A DNA stretch of 5,674 nt. Source: Archangium sp. (GTDB taxonomy: Bacteria; Myxococcota; Myxococcia; Myxococcales; Myxococcaceae). Each line of letters starts with the position of its first letter. Position 1 is the first letter of the stretch. The notes beneath the pieces were generated by a model, which made no database searches, was not told the DNA's origin, and saw nothing but the letters and a program-made list of their open reading frames with translations. This document shows, piece after piece, positions 1 through 5,586 of the stretch. The stretch is taken from positions 1 to 5,674 of the forward strand of contig JAEUJR010000249.1 of assembly GCA_016793585.1 (NCBI GenBank). The letters are read 5' to 3'. The position numbers were made by a program, and so were the translations under genes.

Positions 1-119
1 GCAGTCGCCTCACGAGCGGCCTTGAGGGCAGCGCGGAACTCGGACTTCACATGGGTGTTGCGCGCCTTGCGCTTGAGGGACTGGCGGTGACGCTTGGCTG
101 CGGAGACGGTGTTGGCCAC
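1..119 (-). CDS. rpsT: 30S ribosomal protein S20, N-terminal part (cut by window edge)
   Basis: S20 binds 16S rRNA early in assembly of the small ribosomal subunit. Reading the minus strand from the GTG at 119-117 gives 39 codons before the window ends. The product begins VANTVSAAKRHRQSLKRKAR and continues with NTHVKSEFRAALKAA. This is the typical S20 N-terminus: MANxxSAxKRxRQ, then a Lys/Arg-rich helix and the xVKSxxRxAxKxA segment. The GTG start is chosen because it gives the canonical length before ANT and because AAGGAG lies 8 bases upstream. The gene is downstream of mazG on the same strand, with a 61-bp gap, so it may be co-transcribed with mazG or have its own promoter there. Only about the first 45% of the usual ~88 residues is present. 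The family call rests on recognising the motif pattern. Confidence 0.93.
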   Translation of the reverse strand, partial: MANTVSAAKRHRQSLKRKARNTHVKSEFRAALKAAREAT

Positions 120-127
120 GGTTGCTG

Positions 128-133
128 CTCCTT
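128..133 (-). promoter_or_regulatory. Ribosome binding site of rpsT
   Basis: On the minus strand this reads AAGGAG, a near-perfect Shine-Dalgarno, with 8 bases between it and the GTG at 119. It supports the GTG as the true rpsT start. It is the strongest ribosome binding site in the window, as expected for a highly expressed ribosomal protein gene. Confidence 0.8.
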
Positions 134-148
134 CAAAAACAGATGAGA

Positions 149-172
149 GGCGGGCCCCTTACCGGCCACGCC
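149..172 (-). terminator. Possible hairpin between mazG and rpsT (weak terminator or leader structure)
   Basis: On the minus strand GGCG-T-GGCC pairs with GGCC-CGCC around a 7-base loop (GGTAAGG), giving an 8-bp GC stem with one bulged T. A run of five T follows (139-135 on the minus strand) but only 9 bases after the stem, which is too far for a classic intrinsic terminator. It begins about 9 bases past the mazG stop and ends just before the rpsT ribosome binding site. It could partly terminate mazG transcription or be part of the rpsT leader. GC-rich DNA forms such stems easily by chance. Confidence 0.3.
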
Positions 173-180
173 GCAGGCGG

Positions 181-1011
181 TCAAGACCGGTTCGCCGCCT
201 TCGCAGCCTTCTCTGCCACCTTCGCCTCGTCCCAGAACAGGTCCATCTGCTTCAGGGTCGCCTCGCCGAAGCCGATGCCGGCGGCCTGCAGCTTCTCTTC
301 GACGAAGTGGAAGCGCGAGGTGAAGCGCTTGTTCGTCATGCGCAGCGCGTCTTCGGGTGGGCAGTTCACCTTGCGGCCGACGTTGGCGAGGGCGAACAGC
401 ACGTCGCCCAGCTCGTGCTCGATGGCGTCGCGGTCGTTGGCGGCGATGGCCTCGTCGAGCTCTTTGAGCTCTTCGTCGACCTTCGCGCGCGCGCCCGAGA
501 CGTCAGGCCAGTCGAAGCCGATGCGCGAGGCCTTCTCGGTGAGGCGCTCCGCCCGCTGGAGCGCAGGCGCGGCCGAGGGCACGCCGTCGAGCACGCTGCC
601 GGCCTTTCCGGTCTTCGCCTTGCGCTCGTCGGCCTTCAACTTCGCCCAGTTCTGAATCACCTGCTCGGCGCCGGCGACCTTCTCTTCGCCGAACACGTGC
701 GGGTGACGGCGCTCGAGCTTCTCGGCGATGGCGTTGGCGACGTCGGCGAGGGTGAACTCGCCCTTCTCGCTGGCGAGCTGCGCATGGAAGACGATCTGAA
801 ACAGCAGATCGCCGAGCTCCTCGGCCAGGGGTTTCCATGACCCGCCGTAGGCCACCCGGTCCATCTCGTCGAGCACCTCGTAGGTCTCTTCGACGAGGTA
901 GGGCCGCAGGCTGCGCAGGTCTTGCTCCTTGTCCCATGGGCACCCGTCGGGGGCGCGAAGACGACGCATCACCTCAGCCAGCCGCTCCACGGCGGTTCCG
1001 ATGTCCGACAT
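181..1011 (-). CDS. mazG: Nucleoside triphosphate pyrophosphohydrolase MazG
   Basis: MazG hydrolyses (d)NTPs to the monophosphate and pyrophosphate in the cytoplasm, cleaning the nucleotide pool. In E. coli it is also linked to ppGpp and survival under starvation. The 276-residue product has two MazG domains and is close to the E. coli length (263). The N-terminal domain shows GCPWDKEQ (23-30), EETYE (41-45) and EELGDLLFQ (64-72). The linker has KLERRHPHVFGEE (98-110) and a GFDW element (165-168). The C-terminal catalytic domain keeps the metal-binding acidic residues: EExxE (180-184) and ExxGD (E200, D203), followed by NKRFTSRF (227-234). The ATG at 1011 gives the usual N-terminus (AVERLAEVMRRLR then CPWD). 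No clear Shine-Dalgarno precedes it, so translation may be leaderless or weakly initiated. It is divergent from the TPR gene and upstream of rpsT on the same strand. No damage is seen. Confidence 0.96.
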   Translation of the reverse strand: MSDIGTAVERLAEVMRRLRAPDGCPWDKEQDLRSLRPYLVEETYEVLDEMDRVAYGGSWKPLAEELGDLLFQIVFHAQLASEKGEFTLADVANAIAEKLERRHPHVFGEEKVAGAEQVIQNWAKLKADERKAKTGKAGSVLDGVPSAAPALQRAERLTEKASRIGFDWPDVSGARAKVDEELKELDEAIAANDRDAIEHELGDVLFALANVGRKVNCPPEDALRMTNKRFTSRFHFVEEKLQAAGIGFGEATLKQMDLFWDEAKVAEKAAKAANRS

Positions 1012-1100
1012 GGCGCGGGCTGTAGCACGAGGGTCGGGTCATGTCGGAGCGACGAAAAACGCAGTGACTGCTGGTGGCTGGGCTAGATTCCCTTCACTGC
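1012..1100. promoter_or_regulatory. Divergent intergenic region with candidate promoters and a small palindrome
   Basis: This 89-bp gap must hold the promoters for mazG (leftward) and the TPR/DUF4388 operon (rightward). Leftward: CCGACA, a 17-bp spacer, then TACAGC (1024-1019 on the minus strand), which would start transcription almost at the mazG ATG. Rightward: TAGATT at 1084-1089 is a fair -10 placed 11 bp before the ATG at 1101, but no good -35 precedes it. GCAGTGACTGC (1061-1071) is an 11-base palindrome with 5-bp arms. Its left half, GCAGTGA (1061-1067), recurs inverted as TCACTGC at 1094-1100, directly against the start codon. Neither gene has a recognisable Shine-Dalgarno, consistent with very short leaders. 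All of these matches are weak; only the divergent layout is certain. Confidence 0.3.
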
Positions 1101-3242
1101 ATGAGAGCTTTTGCCTGCGCCTGCATGCTGGTGGTTTCTGCCACCGCCTTTGCCCAGGTCGAGCTGGTCGATCCTGACGCGCCGGCCGTGCGCACGCAGA
1201 AGAAGAGGCCGGTCGAAGAGGTCGACCCGACCGATCAGCCCGCGCCAGACGAAGAAGAAGACACGCCAGCCCGCACGAGGCCGTCGTCGACGCCGAAGGC
1301 GGGCGTGGTGGCCGGGCCGAAGAAGGCCGACGCGGGCGTACCTGCGCCGCTCGCGAAGGACGTGAAGGCGCCAGAGGCCGAGCCGACGCGCCCGCCCGAC
1401 ATCGACTCGCACGAGGTGAACGACGCCGATCTCGATCTCGCGTGGAAGGTGTGGCGCGAGGCGAACGAGAAGTCGTCGAGCGACATGAAGGCCGAGCAGG
1501 TCGCCCGCCAGCGCCTGCTCACCATCAAAGAAGAGATCGGCGCCTCGAACATGGACACGTGGGCCATCGGCCTGCTGCGGGCGGCAGAAGCGCACGAGGT
1601 GGCCGGCGACTCGGGCGGCGCGGTGGAGATCGCCTTGTCGGCCACGCAGCTCGCGCCCGATCTGCCCTCGACCTGGGTGGCGCTCGCGCGGGTGTACTTC
1701 CGTGGCGACCCCTCCGACGTGGGCCGGGTCTTCGGGGCCCTGAAGAACGCCGTCGTCACGCAGGTGACCGACGTTCGGTACGGCCGCAGCGCGCTCGCCG
1801 ATCTGATCACCATCTTGCTGTTCGCGCTCGTCATCACGACCGTCGTCTTGATGCTGGTGCTGGCGATTCGGCGTGGGTTCTACGCCCTCTACGACTTCCA
1901 CTTCCTCTTCCCGCGCGTCGCTTCGCGCTGGCAGACGGGCGCGCTCGCCTTCGTGCTGCTGTCGTTGCCCATCGTGTTCAGGCTCGGGCTGGTGCCGGTG
2001 CTGCTCACGGCGTTCTTCGCGCTCGCGCTCTACCTCACGGTGGCCGAGCGGGTGGTGATGGCCGTGCTCATCGGGCTGCTGGGTCTGGTGCCTTCGATCG
2101 CCGAGGTCACCGTCGAGCACCTCGCGTTCCCCGGTACGCGCGCCGAGCAGCTGTTCCTCGTCGAGCGAGGCGGCCCGGGCATGGAGCCCTTCGTCGCCCA
2201 GCTGCGCACGCTCTCGCAGGAGGACAAGGCGTCGTACGCCGAGCTGTTCGCGCTGGGGCGGTACGAGCTGCGTCGTGGGCAGGCCGAGGCCGCCGCGAAG
2301 AGCTTTCGCAAGGCGCTGACGATTCGCCCGAACGACCCCGCGGCGCGGGTGAACCTCGGCATGGCGCTCGTCATCACGGGCGATCTCGAGAACCCGCGCG
2401 CGCTGTTCGAAGAGGCGGGCAAGGCGGCTCCGACGATGGCGCAGGCCTCGTACAACCTGGGCCGGCTCTACCAGCGGCGCGTGGCGCTCTACGGCGACAA
2501 GGTGTCAGGCGAGGTCGACCGCATCTCGCAGGCGCTCTTCACGGCCCGCACGCTCGTGCCCGCCTACGCGCAGCTCTCGAAGGACATCGAAGGCACGCCG
2601 CGCTCGCTGGCCGCGAACGTGTACCTGCAGTCGGTGCCGTTGCCGCTCGAGGAGATTCTGGTCGACGCCAGGGCCCCCGAGGCCGCGCGCCGCGTGAAGA
2701 GCCAGGTGCTGCAGCTGCTCATGGGCGAGGTGAACGAGACGCTGGCCATGGTGTACCCGGGCCTGCTCGCGCTGCTGGTGCTCGCCTTCGGCTTCCTCTC
2801 GACGACGATTCAGGCGGCGCGCAGCTGCAACAAGTGCGGTCGCCCGGTCAGCAAACGCGGAGACCCCTACGTCTCGGTCGGCAGCCTCATGTGCACCCAG
2901 TGCGTGAACGTGTTCGCGAAGAAGAACGTCGCGGCGCCCTCGCTCAAGGTTCGCAAACAGCTCGAGGTCGCGCGGTACCAGAGCCGCATCGAGCGCACGA
3001 GCTCGATCCTCGGCATCGTGTGCTCGGGCATGGGTCACGTGTTCGCCGGCTTCCCTGCGCGCGGCGCGGTGTACGGCTTCGTCTTCATCTCGTTACTCAC
3101 GGCCATCGTGCTCAGAAACGGCGTGCTGCGGGCGCCGTTCGAGCCGTTGCCCCTCGTGCTGCGCATGGTGCCGATCGGCCTGGCGTTGGTGCTGCTCTAC
3201 GTCTTCACCCTGCGCGGGCTCCGCAAGAAGCAGGGTGGGTGA
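1101..3242 (+). CDS. Membrane TPR protein with signal peptide, zinc ribbon and C-terminal GxGHxxxG segment
   Basis: Uncharacterised 713-residue protein; no named gene recognised. A signal peptide (MRAFACACMLVVSATAFA, probable cleavage before Q19) leads to a low-complexity Pro/Glu/Lys linker (about 25-105). A TPR-like helical pair follows at about 152-202. Four hydrophobic segments lie at about 233-257, 279-297, 298-315 and 318-336. Two to three TPR units occupy about 379-465 (YAELFALGRYELRRGQ, then NLGMALVITG and SYNLGRLYQRR). A fifth membrane segment is at 552-572. A zinc ribbon follows: C576-x2-C579-x18-C598-x2-C601. Next comes GMGHVFAGFPARG and two more membrane segments (about 655-673, 690-707), with a basic tail (RGLRKKQGG). 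Charge distribution puts the TPRs in the periplasm and the zinc ribbon in the cytoplasm. The ATG at 1101 is preferred over the GTG at 1074, which would add nine residues and spoil the signal peptide. It probably acts as a scaffold or protein-binding module; the function is unknown. Confidence 0.85.
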   Translation: MRAFACACMLVVSATAFAQVELVDPDAPAVRTQKKRPVEEVDPTDQPAPDEEEDTPARTRPSSTPKAGVVAGPKKADAGVPAPLAKDVKAPEAEPTRPPDIDSHEVNDADLDLAWKVWREANEKSSSDMKAEQVARQRLLTIKEEIGASNMDTWAIGLLRAAEAHEVAGDSGGAVEIALSATQLAPDLPSTWVALARVYFRGDPSDVGRVFGALKNAVVTQVTDVRYGRSALADLITILLFALVITTVVLMLVLAIRRGFYALYDFHFLFPRVASRWQTGALAFVLLSLPIVFRLGLVPVLLTAFFALALYLTVAERVVMAVLIGLLGLVPSIAEVTVEHLAFPGTRAEQLFLVERGGPGMEPFVAQLRTLSQEDKASYAELFALGRYELRRGQAEAAAKSFRKALTIRPNDPAARVNLGMALVITGDLENPRALFEEAGKAAPTMAQASYNLGRLYQRRVALYGDKVSGEVDRISQALFTARTLVPAYAQLSKDIEGTPRSLAANVYLQSVPLPLEEILVDARAPEAARRVKSQVLQLLMGEVNETLAMVYPGLLALLVLAFGFLSTTIQAARSCNKCGRPVSKRGDPYVSVGSLMCTQCVNVFAKKNVAAPSLKVRKQLEVARYQSRIERTSSILGIVCSGMGHVFAGFPARGAVYGFVFISLLTAIVLRNGVLRAPFEPLPLVLRMVPIGLALVLLYVFTLRGLRKKQGG

Positions 3243-3245
3243 TCG

Positions 3246-4415
3246 ATGGCGCTCAAGGGCACGCTCAAAGATTTCGGCATCGCCGACATTCTTCAGCTCA
3301 TCGGCCAGCAGCAGAAGACGGGCGTGCTCTCGCTCACCAACAAGGGTGAGAGCGTCAACGTCTCGTTCAAAGACGGCAACATCGTTCGTGCCGAGTCGAC
3401 CTCGCGCAACCGCAAGGACCTGATCGGCACGATGCTGGTCGCCGCGAACCTGATCACCGAGGCGCAGCTCGAGTTCGCGCTCGAGACGCAGAAGCGCACG
3501 CTGCAACGGCTCGGAGACGTGCTCGTCGGCCAGGGCAGCGTCACGCTCGAGAAGTTCCGCAGCATGGTGGCGCTGCAGACGAGCGAGACCCTCTTCAAGC
3601 TCTTCGGGTGGAAGTCGGGCACCTACGCCTTCGAGGCCAACGACGTCGAGGCCGAGACCGCCTTCACGCCGCTGCGCGCCGAGTCGGTGCTGATGGAGGG
3701 CTTCCGCCGCGTCGACGAGTGGCCGGTGGTGAAGAAGCGCATCACCTCGGACGCGATGACGTTCGAGAAGATCAAGGAGCTGCCGCCCCCCGCCCTCGAG
3801 AAAGACGACTTCGACGCGGCCCTCGACGACGCGTTCGCCGAAGAGAAGAAGGAGATCAACAAGGGCGAGTTCCAGTCGGTCGGCGACAACGAGCGCCGGG
3901 TGTACGAGGTGATCGCGCCCGGCCGCACCGTGACGCGCATCATCGAGCTGTCGATGCTGGGCGAGTTCGAGACCTCGAAGGCCCTCTGCAACCTGATCAA
4001 CCTCGAGTACACGAGGGGCATCGCGCCGGCGGGCGTGGCCGTCGACAGCGGCAAGCCGTCGCGGCTCAAGGGGCTGCTCGGAGGGTTCGCGCGCATCGCG
4101 GTCTCGATGCTCGTCGTCGGCGCGTTGCTGCTGATCTTCACCCGCGTCGACTTCGGCAGCTTCCGCCTCGGTGGCTCGGGTGGCACCACGTATACCGACC
4201 CGGCGGCGCAGCGCTTCGCCTCGGCCGCGCAGATGACGCGGCTGTCGACGGCGCTCGAGGTGTACCGGCTCGAGAAGGGCCAGCTGCCAGACTCGCTCTC
4301 GCAGCTCGTCGAGGCGGGCATCGTGAACGCCGACGACGTTCGGTACCCGTGGCGCGACGACTACTACTACCGGCGTGACGGCGCGGCCTTCGTGCTGCTG
4401 CCGCCCCTGCGCTGA
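3246..4415 (+). CDS. DUF4388 (PATAN-like) membrane protein with GspG-like periplasmic domain
   Basis: Uncharacterised 389-residue protein. Residues 5-130 match the DUF4388 pattern: GTLKDFGIADILQLIGQQQK, then TGVLSL, a FKDGNIVRAES turn and the closing LFGWKSGTYAFE. The middle contains LGDVLVGQGSVT, resembling the N-terminal MshEN/GspE-type helical motif. An acidic stretch (about 180-205) leads to a winged-helix-like segment (about 215-262, ELSMLGEFETSKALCNLI) often seen in these proteins. A single membrane helix spans 282-299, preceded by Lys/Arg and followed by a Gly-rich linker. The C-terminus (332-389) resembles the C-terminal part of the pseudopilin GspG: ALEVYRLEKGQLPDSLSQLV, then YPWRDDYYY and FVLLPP. 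Predicted orientation: DUF4388 in the cytoplasm, GspG-like domain in the periplasm. The ATG lies 3 bp after the TPR gene's stop, with a G-rich AGGGTGGGTGA upstream as ribosome binding site, so the two genes are probably translationally coupled. The domain call is firm; the role (signalling or scaffolding) is inferred. Confidence 0.88.
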   Translation: MALKGTLKDFGIADILQLIGQQQKTGVLSLTNKGESVNVSFKDGNIVRAESTSRNRKDLIGTMLVAANLITEAQLEFALETQKRTLQRLGDVLVGQGSVTLEKFRSMVALQTSETLFKLFGWKSGTYAFEANDVEAETAFTPLRAESVLMEGFRRVDEWPVVKKRITSDAMTFEKIKELPPPALEKDDFDAALDDAFAEEKKEINKGEFQSVGDNERRVYEVIAPGRTVTRIIELSMLGEFETSKALCNLINLEYTRGIAPAGVAVDSGKPSRLKGLLGGFARIAVSMLVVGALLLIFTRVDFGSFRLGGSGGTTYTDPAAQRFASAAQMTRLSTALEVYRLEKGQLPDSLSQLVEAGIVNADDVRYPWRDDYYYRRDGAAFVLLPPLR

Positions 4416-4530
4416 AATCGGGGTCAGACCCGGTGCCTTGGTTCGTCAGGCGGGCATGCCCGACTTGCATGCACCTGAGCCGATGCGTTACCCGTCGCCT
4501 CCTCTCTTCGACAGGAGCCGCTCCACCGAG
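4416..4530. repeat. Palindrome-rich 115-bp intergenic region before phoH
   Basis: Three perfect palindromes sit within 53 bp: GGGTC-A-GACCC (4421-4431), CGGGCATGCCCG (4451-4462) and TGCATGCA (4466-4473). The last two share a GCATGC core, 13 bp apart. Short outer arms GGTGC (4432-4436) and GCACC (4471-4475) could enclose the middle part as a cruciform. No T-run follows any stem, so it is not a classic intrinsic terminator. From memory, GGGGTCAGACCC-like strings recur as dispersed repeats in several proteobacterial genomes, which makes a REP-like element possible; this was not searched. A phoH promoter may lie here, but I see no convincing -10/-35 pair. Confidence 0.5.
4513..4517 (+). promoter_or_regulatory. 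Likely ribosome binding site of phoH
   Basis: AGGAG lies 13 bases before the ATG at 4531. The spacing is longer than ideal, but this is the only good purine-rich core near any candidate start. It supports 4531 over the in-frame ATGs at 4456 and 4483, which would read through the palindromic intergenic DNA. The ATG at 4540 is the alternative, with even longer spacing. Confidence 0.5.
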
Positions 4531-5577
4531 ATGAAGTCCATGCACGTCGACCTGGCCGACACCGATGTCGCTCGAACGCTCGCGGGGGCGCAGAACGAGA
4601 ACCTCAAGCTGGTGGAGCGACGCCTCGGCGTTCGTGTCGGTCAGCGCGGCACCGAGCTGCACCTGTCGGGGCCCGAGGCGGCCGTCAGCACCGCCGTGAA
4701 GCTCATCGAGGGGCTCGCCAGCGCGCTCAAGGGCGGCCGGTCGGTCTACCGGGAAGACGTCGAGCAGGCGCTCAAGGCGATGGGGCAGGGCGGAGACGAG
4801 AGCCTGCGCGCGCTGACGCTGTCTCCGATTCTCACGCAGAAGAGCGGCCGGCACGTGACGCCGCGCTCGCTCGCGCAGCAGAAGTACGTCGAGCTCATTC
4901 GCACCAGCGACGTCGTCTTCGGGCTCGGGCCCGCTGGTACCGGCAAGACGTACCTCGCGATGGCGATGGCGGTGCAGGCGCTCACCGAGCGCAAGGTGAA
5001 GCGCATCGTGCTCGCGCGGCCGGCCGTCGAGGCGGGCGAGAAGCTGGGCTTTCTGCCGGGCGATCTCGCCGAGAAGGTGAACCCGTACCTGCGCCCGCTC
5101 TACGACGCACTCAACGACATGATGGACCCCGAGCGCGCCGCGGCGTTGATCGAGCAGAACGTCATCGAGGTGGCTCCGCTGGCGTTCATGCGCGGCCGAA
5201 CCTTGAACGACTGCTTCGCGATTCTCGACGAGGCGCAGAACACCACCGTCGAGCAGATGAAGATGTTCCTCACCCGCATCGGTTACCACTCACGCGCCGT
5301 GGTGACCGGCGACGTGACGCAGGTCGATCTGCCCACCGGCAAACAGTCGGGCCTGGTGCACGCGAAGCGCATTCTGCAGAACGTCGAGGGCATCGCGTTC
5401 GCGCACTTCACCGACGTCGACGTCGTACGGCACCCCGTGGTGGCCGAGGTGATCAAGGCGTACGCGCGAGACGAGCTCTCGCAGGCCGACGCCGTCGAGG
5501 CGCCGAGGCCGTCGCGCCCCACGCCGCCCAAGCCGTCAGCGCCGCGGTTTCCGCCGGCCAACCCCAACCTGCCCTGA
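4531..5577 (+). CDS. phoH: PhoH-family ATPase, PhoL/YbeZ type
   Basis: Cytoplasmic P-loop ATPase of the PhoH family. E. coli YbeZ (PhoL) partners with the endoribonuclease YbeY and is linked to rRNA maturation and RNA metabolism. The 348-residue product resembles YbeZ in length and order. An N-terminal KH-like region (about 6-70) contains NENLKLVERRLGVRVGQRG. Walker A is GPAGTGKT (133-140). The family motif RPAVEAGEKLGFLPGD spans 163-178, followed by KVNPYLRPLYDAL. APLAFMRGRTLND precedes Walker B ILDEAQNTT (231-239). The later motifs are TGDVTQVDLP (259-268) and DVVRHPVV. The last 26 residues (323-348) form a Pro-rich tail, a variable extension in this family. The frame stays open upstream to 4375, but that part overlaps the DUF4388 gene and looks non-coding. 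All catalytic motifs are intact. In many bacteria phoH is followed by an HD-domain membrane protein gene (pgpH) or ybeY, neither of which is visible here. Confidence 0.96.
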   Translation: MKSMHVDLADTDVARTLAGAQNENLKLVERRLGVRVGQRGTELHLSGPEAAVSTAVKLIEGLASALKGGRSVYREDVEQALKAMGQGGDESLRALTLSPILTQKSGRHVTPRSLAQQKYVELIRTSDVVFGLGPAGTGKTYLAMAMAVQALTERKVKRIVLARPAVEAGEKLGFLPGDLAEKVNPYLRPLYDALNDMMDPERAAALIEQNVIEVAPLAFMRGRTLNDCFAILDEAQNTTVEQMKMFLTRIGYHSRAVVTGDVTQVDLPTGKQSGLVHAKRILQNVEGIAFAHFTDVDVVRHPVVAEVIKAYARDELSQADAVEAPRPSRPTPPKPSAPRFPPANPNLP

Positions 5578-5586
5578 ACGAACGGC

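Noticed and set aside
484..495. CG dinucleotide run in mazG as a possible repeat or Z-DNA element
   Set aside because: It is short, inside a conserved coding gene, and explained by Ala/Arg codons in a GC-rich genome.
94..840. Plus-strand open frames opposite mazG and rpsT
   Set aside because: mazG and rpsT on the minus strand have unmistakable family motifs; the opposing frames have none.
1074..1100. GTG at 1074 as the start of the TPR protein
   Set aside because: It adds MAGLDSLHC before the basic-hydrophobic signal peptide, weakening it, and has no ribosome binding site; the ATG at 1101 gives a textbook signal peptide.
1101..1160. Lipoprotein signal in the TPR protein, because of the cysteines near its N-terminus
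   Set aside because: The cysteines fall inside the hydrophobic region (FACACML) and do not follow a lipobox of the L-[AS]-[GA]-C type; a signal peptidase I site after AFA fits better.
1083..2120. Minus-strand open frame (345 codons) opposite the TPR gene
   Set aside because: Low-complexity Arg/His/Gln/Glu-rich translation typical of the antisense of a GC-rich gene; no recognisable domain.
1442..3349. Long plus-strand open frame (635 codons) overlapping the TPR gene in another frame
   Set aside because: The product is an Arg/Ala/Gly-rich string with no domain or membrane pattern. GC-rich genes commonly leave such open shadow frames, and the overlapping TPR frame has a signal peptide, TPRs and conserved cysteines.
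4138..5289. Long minus-strand open frame (383 codons) opposite the DUF4388 and phoH genes
   Set aside because: It is antisense to two well-recognised domains, its composition is rich in Arg, His and Leu with no motif, and no ribosome binding site supports it.
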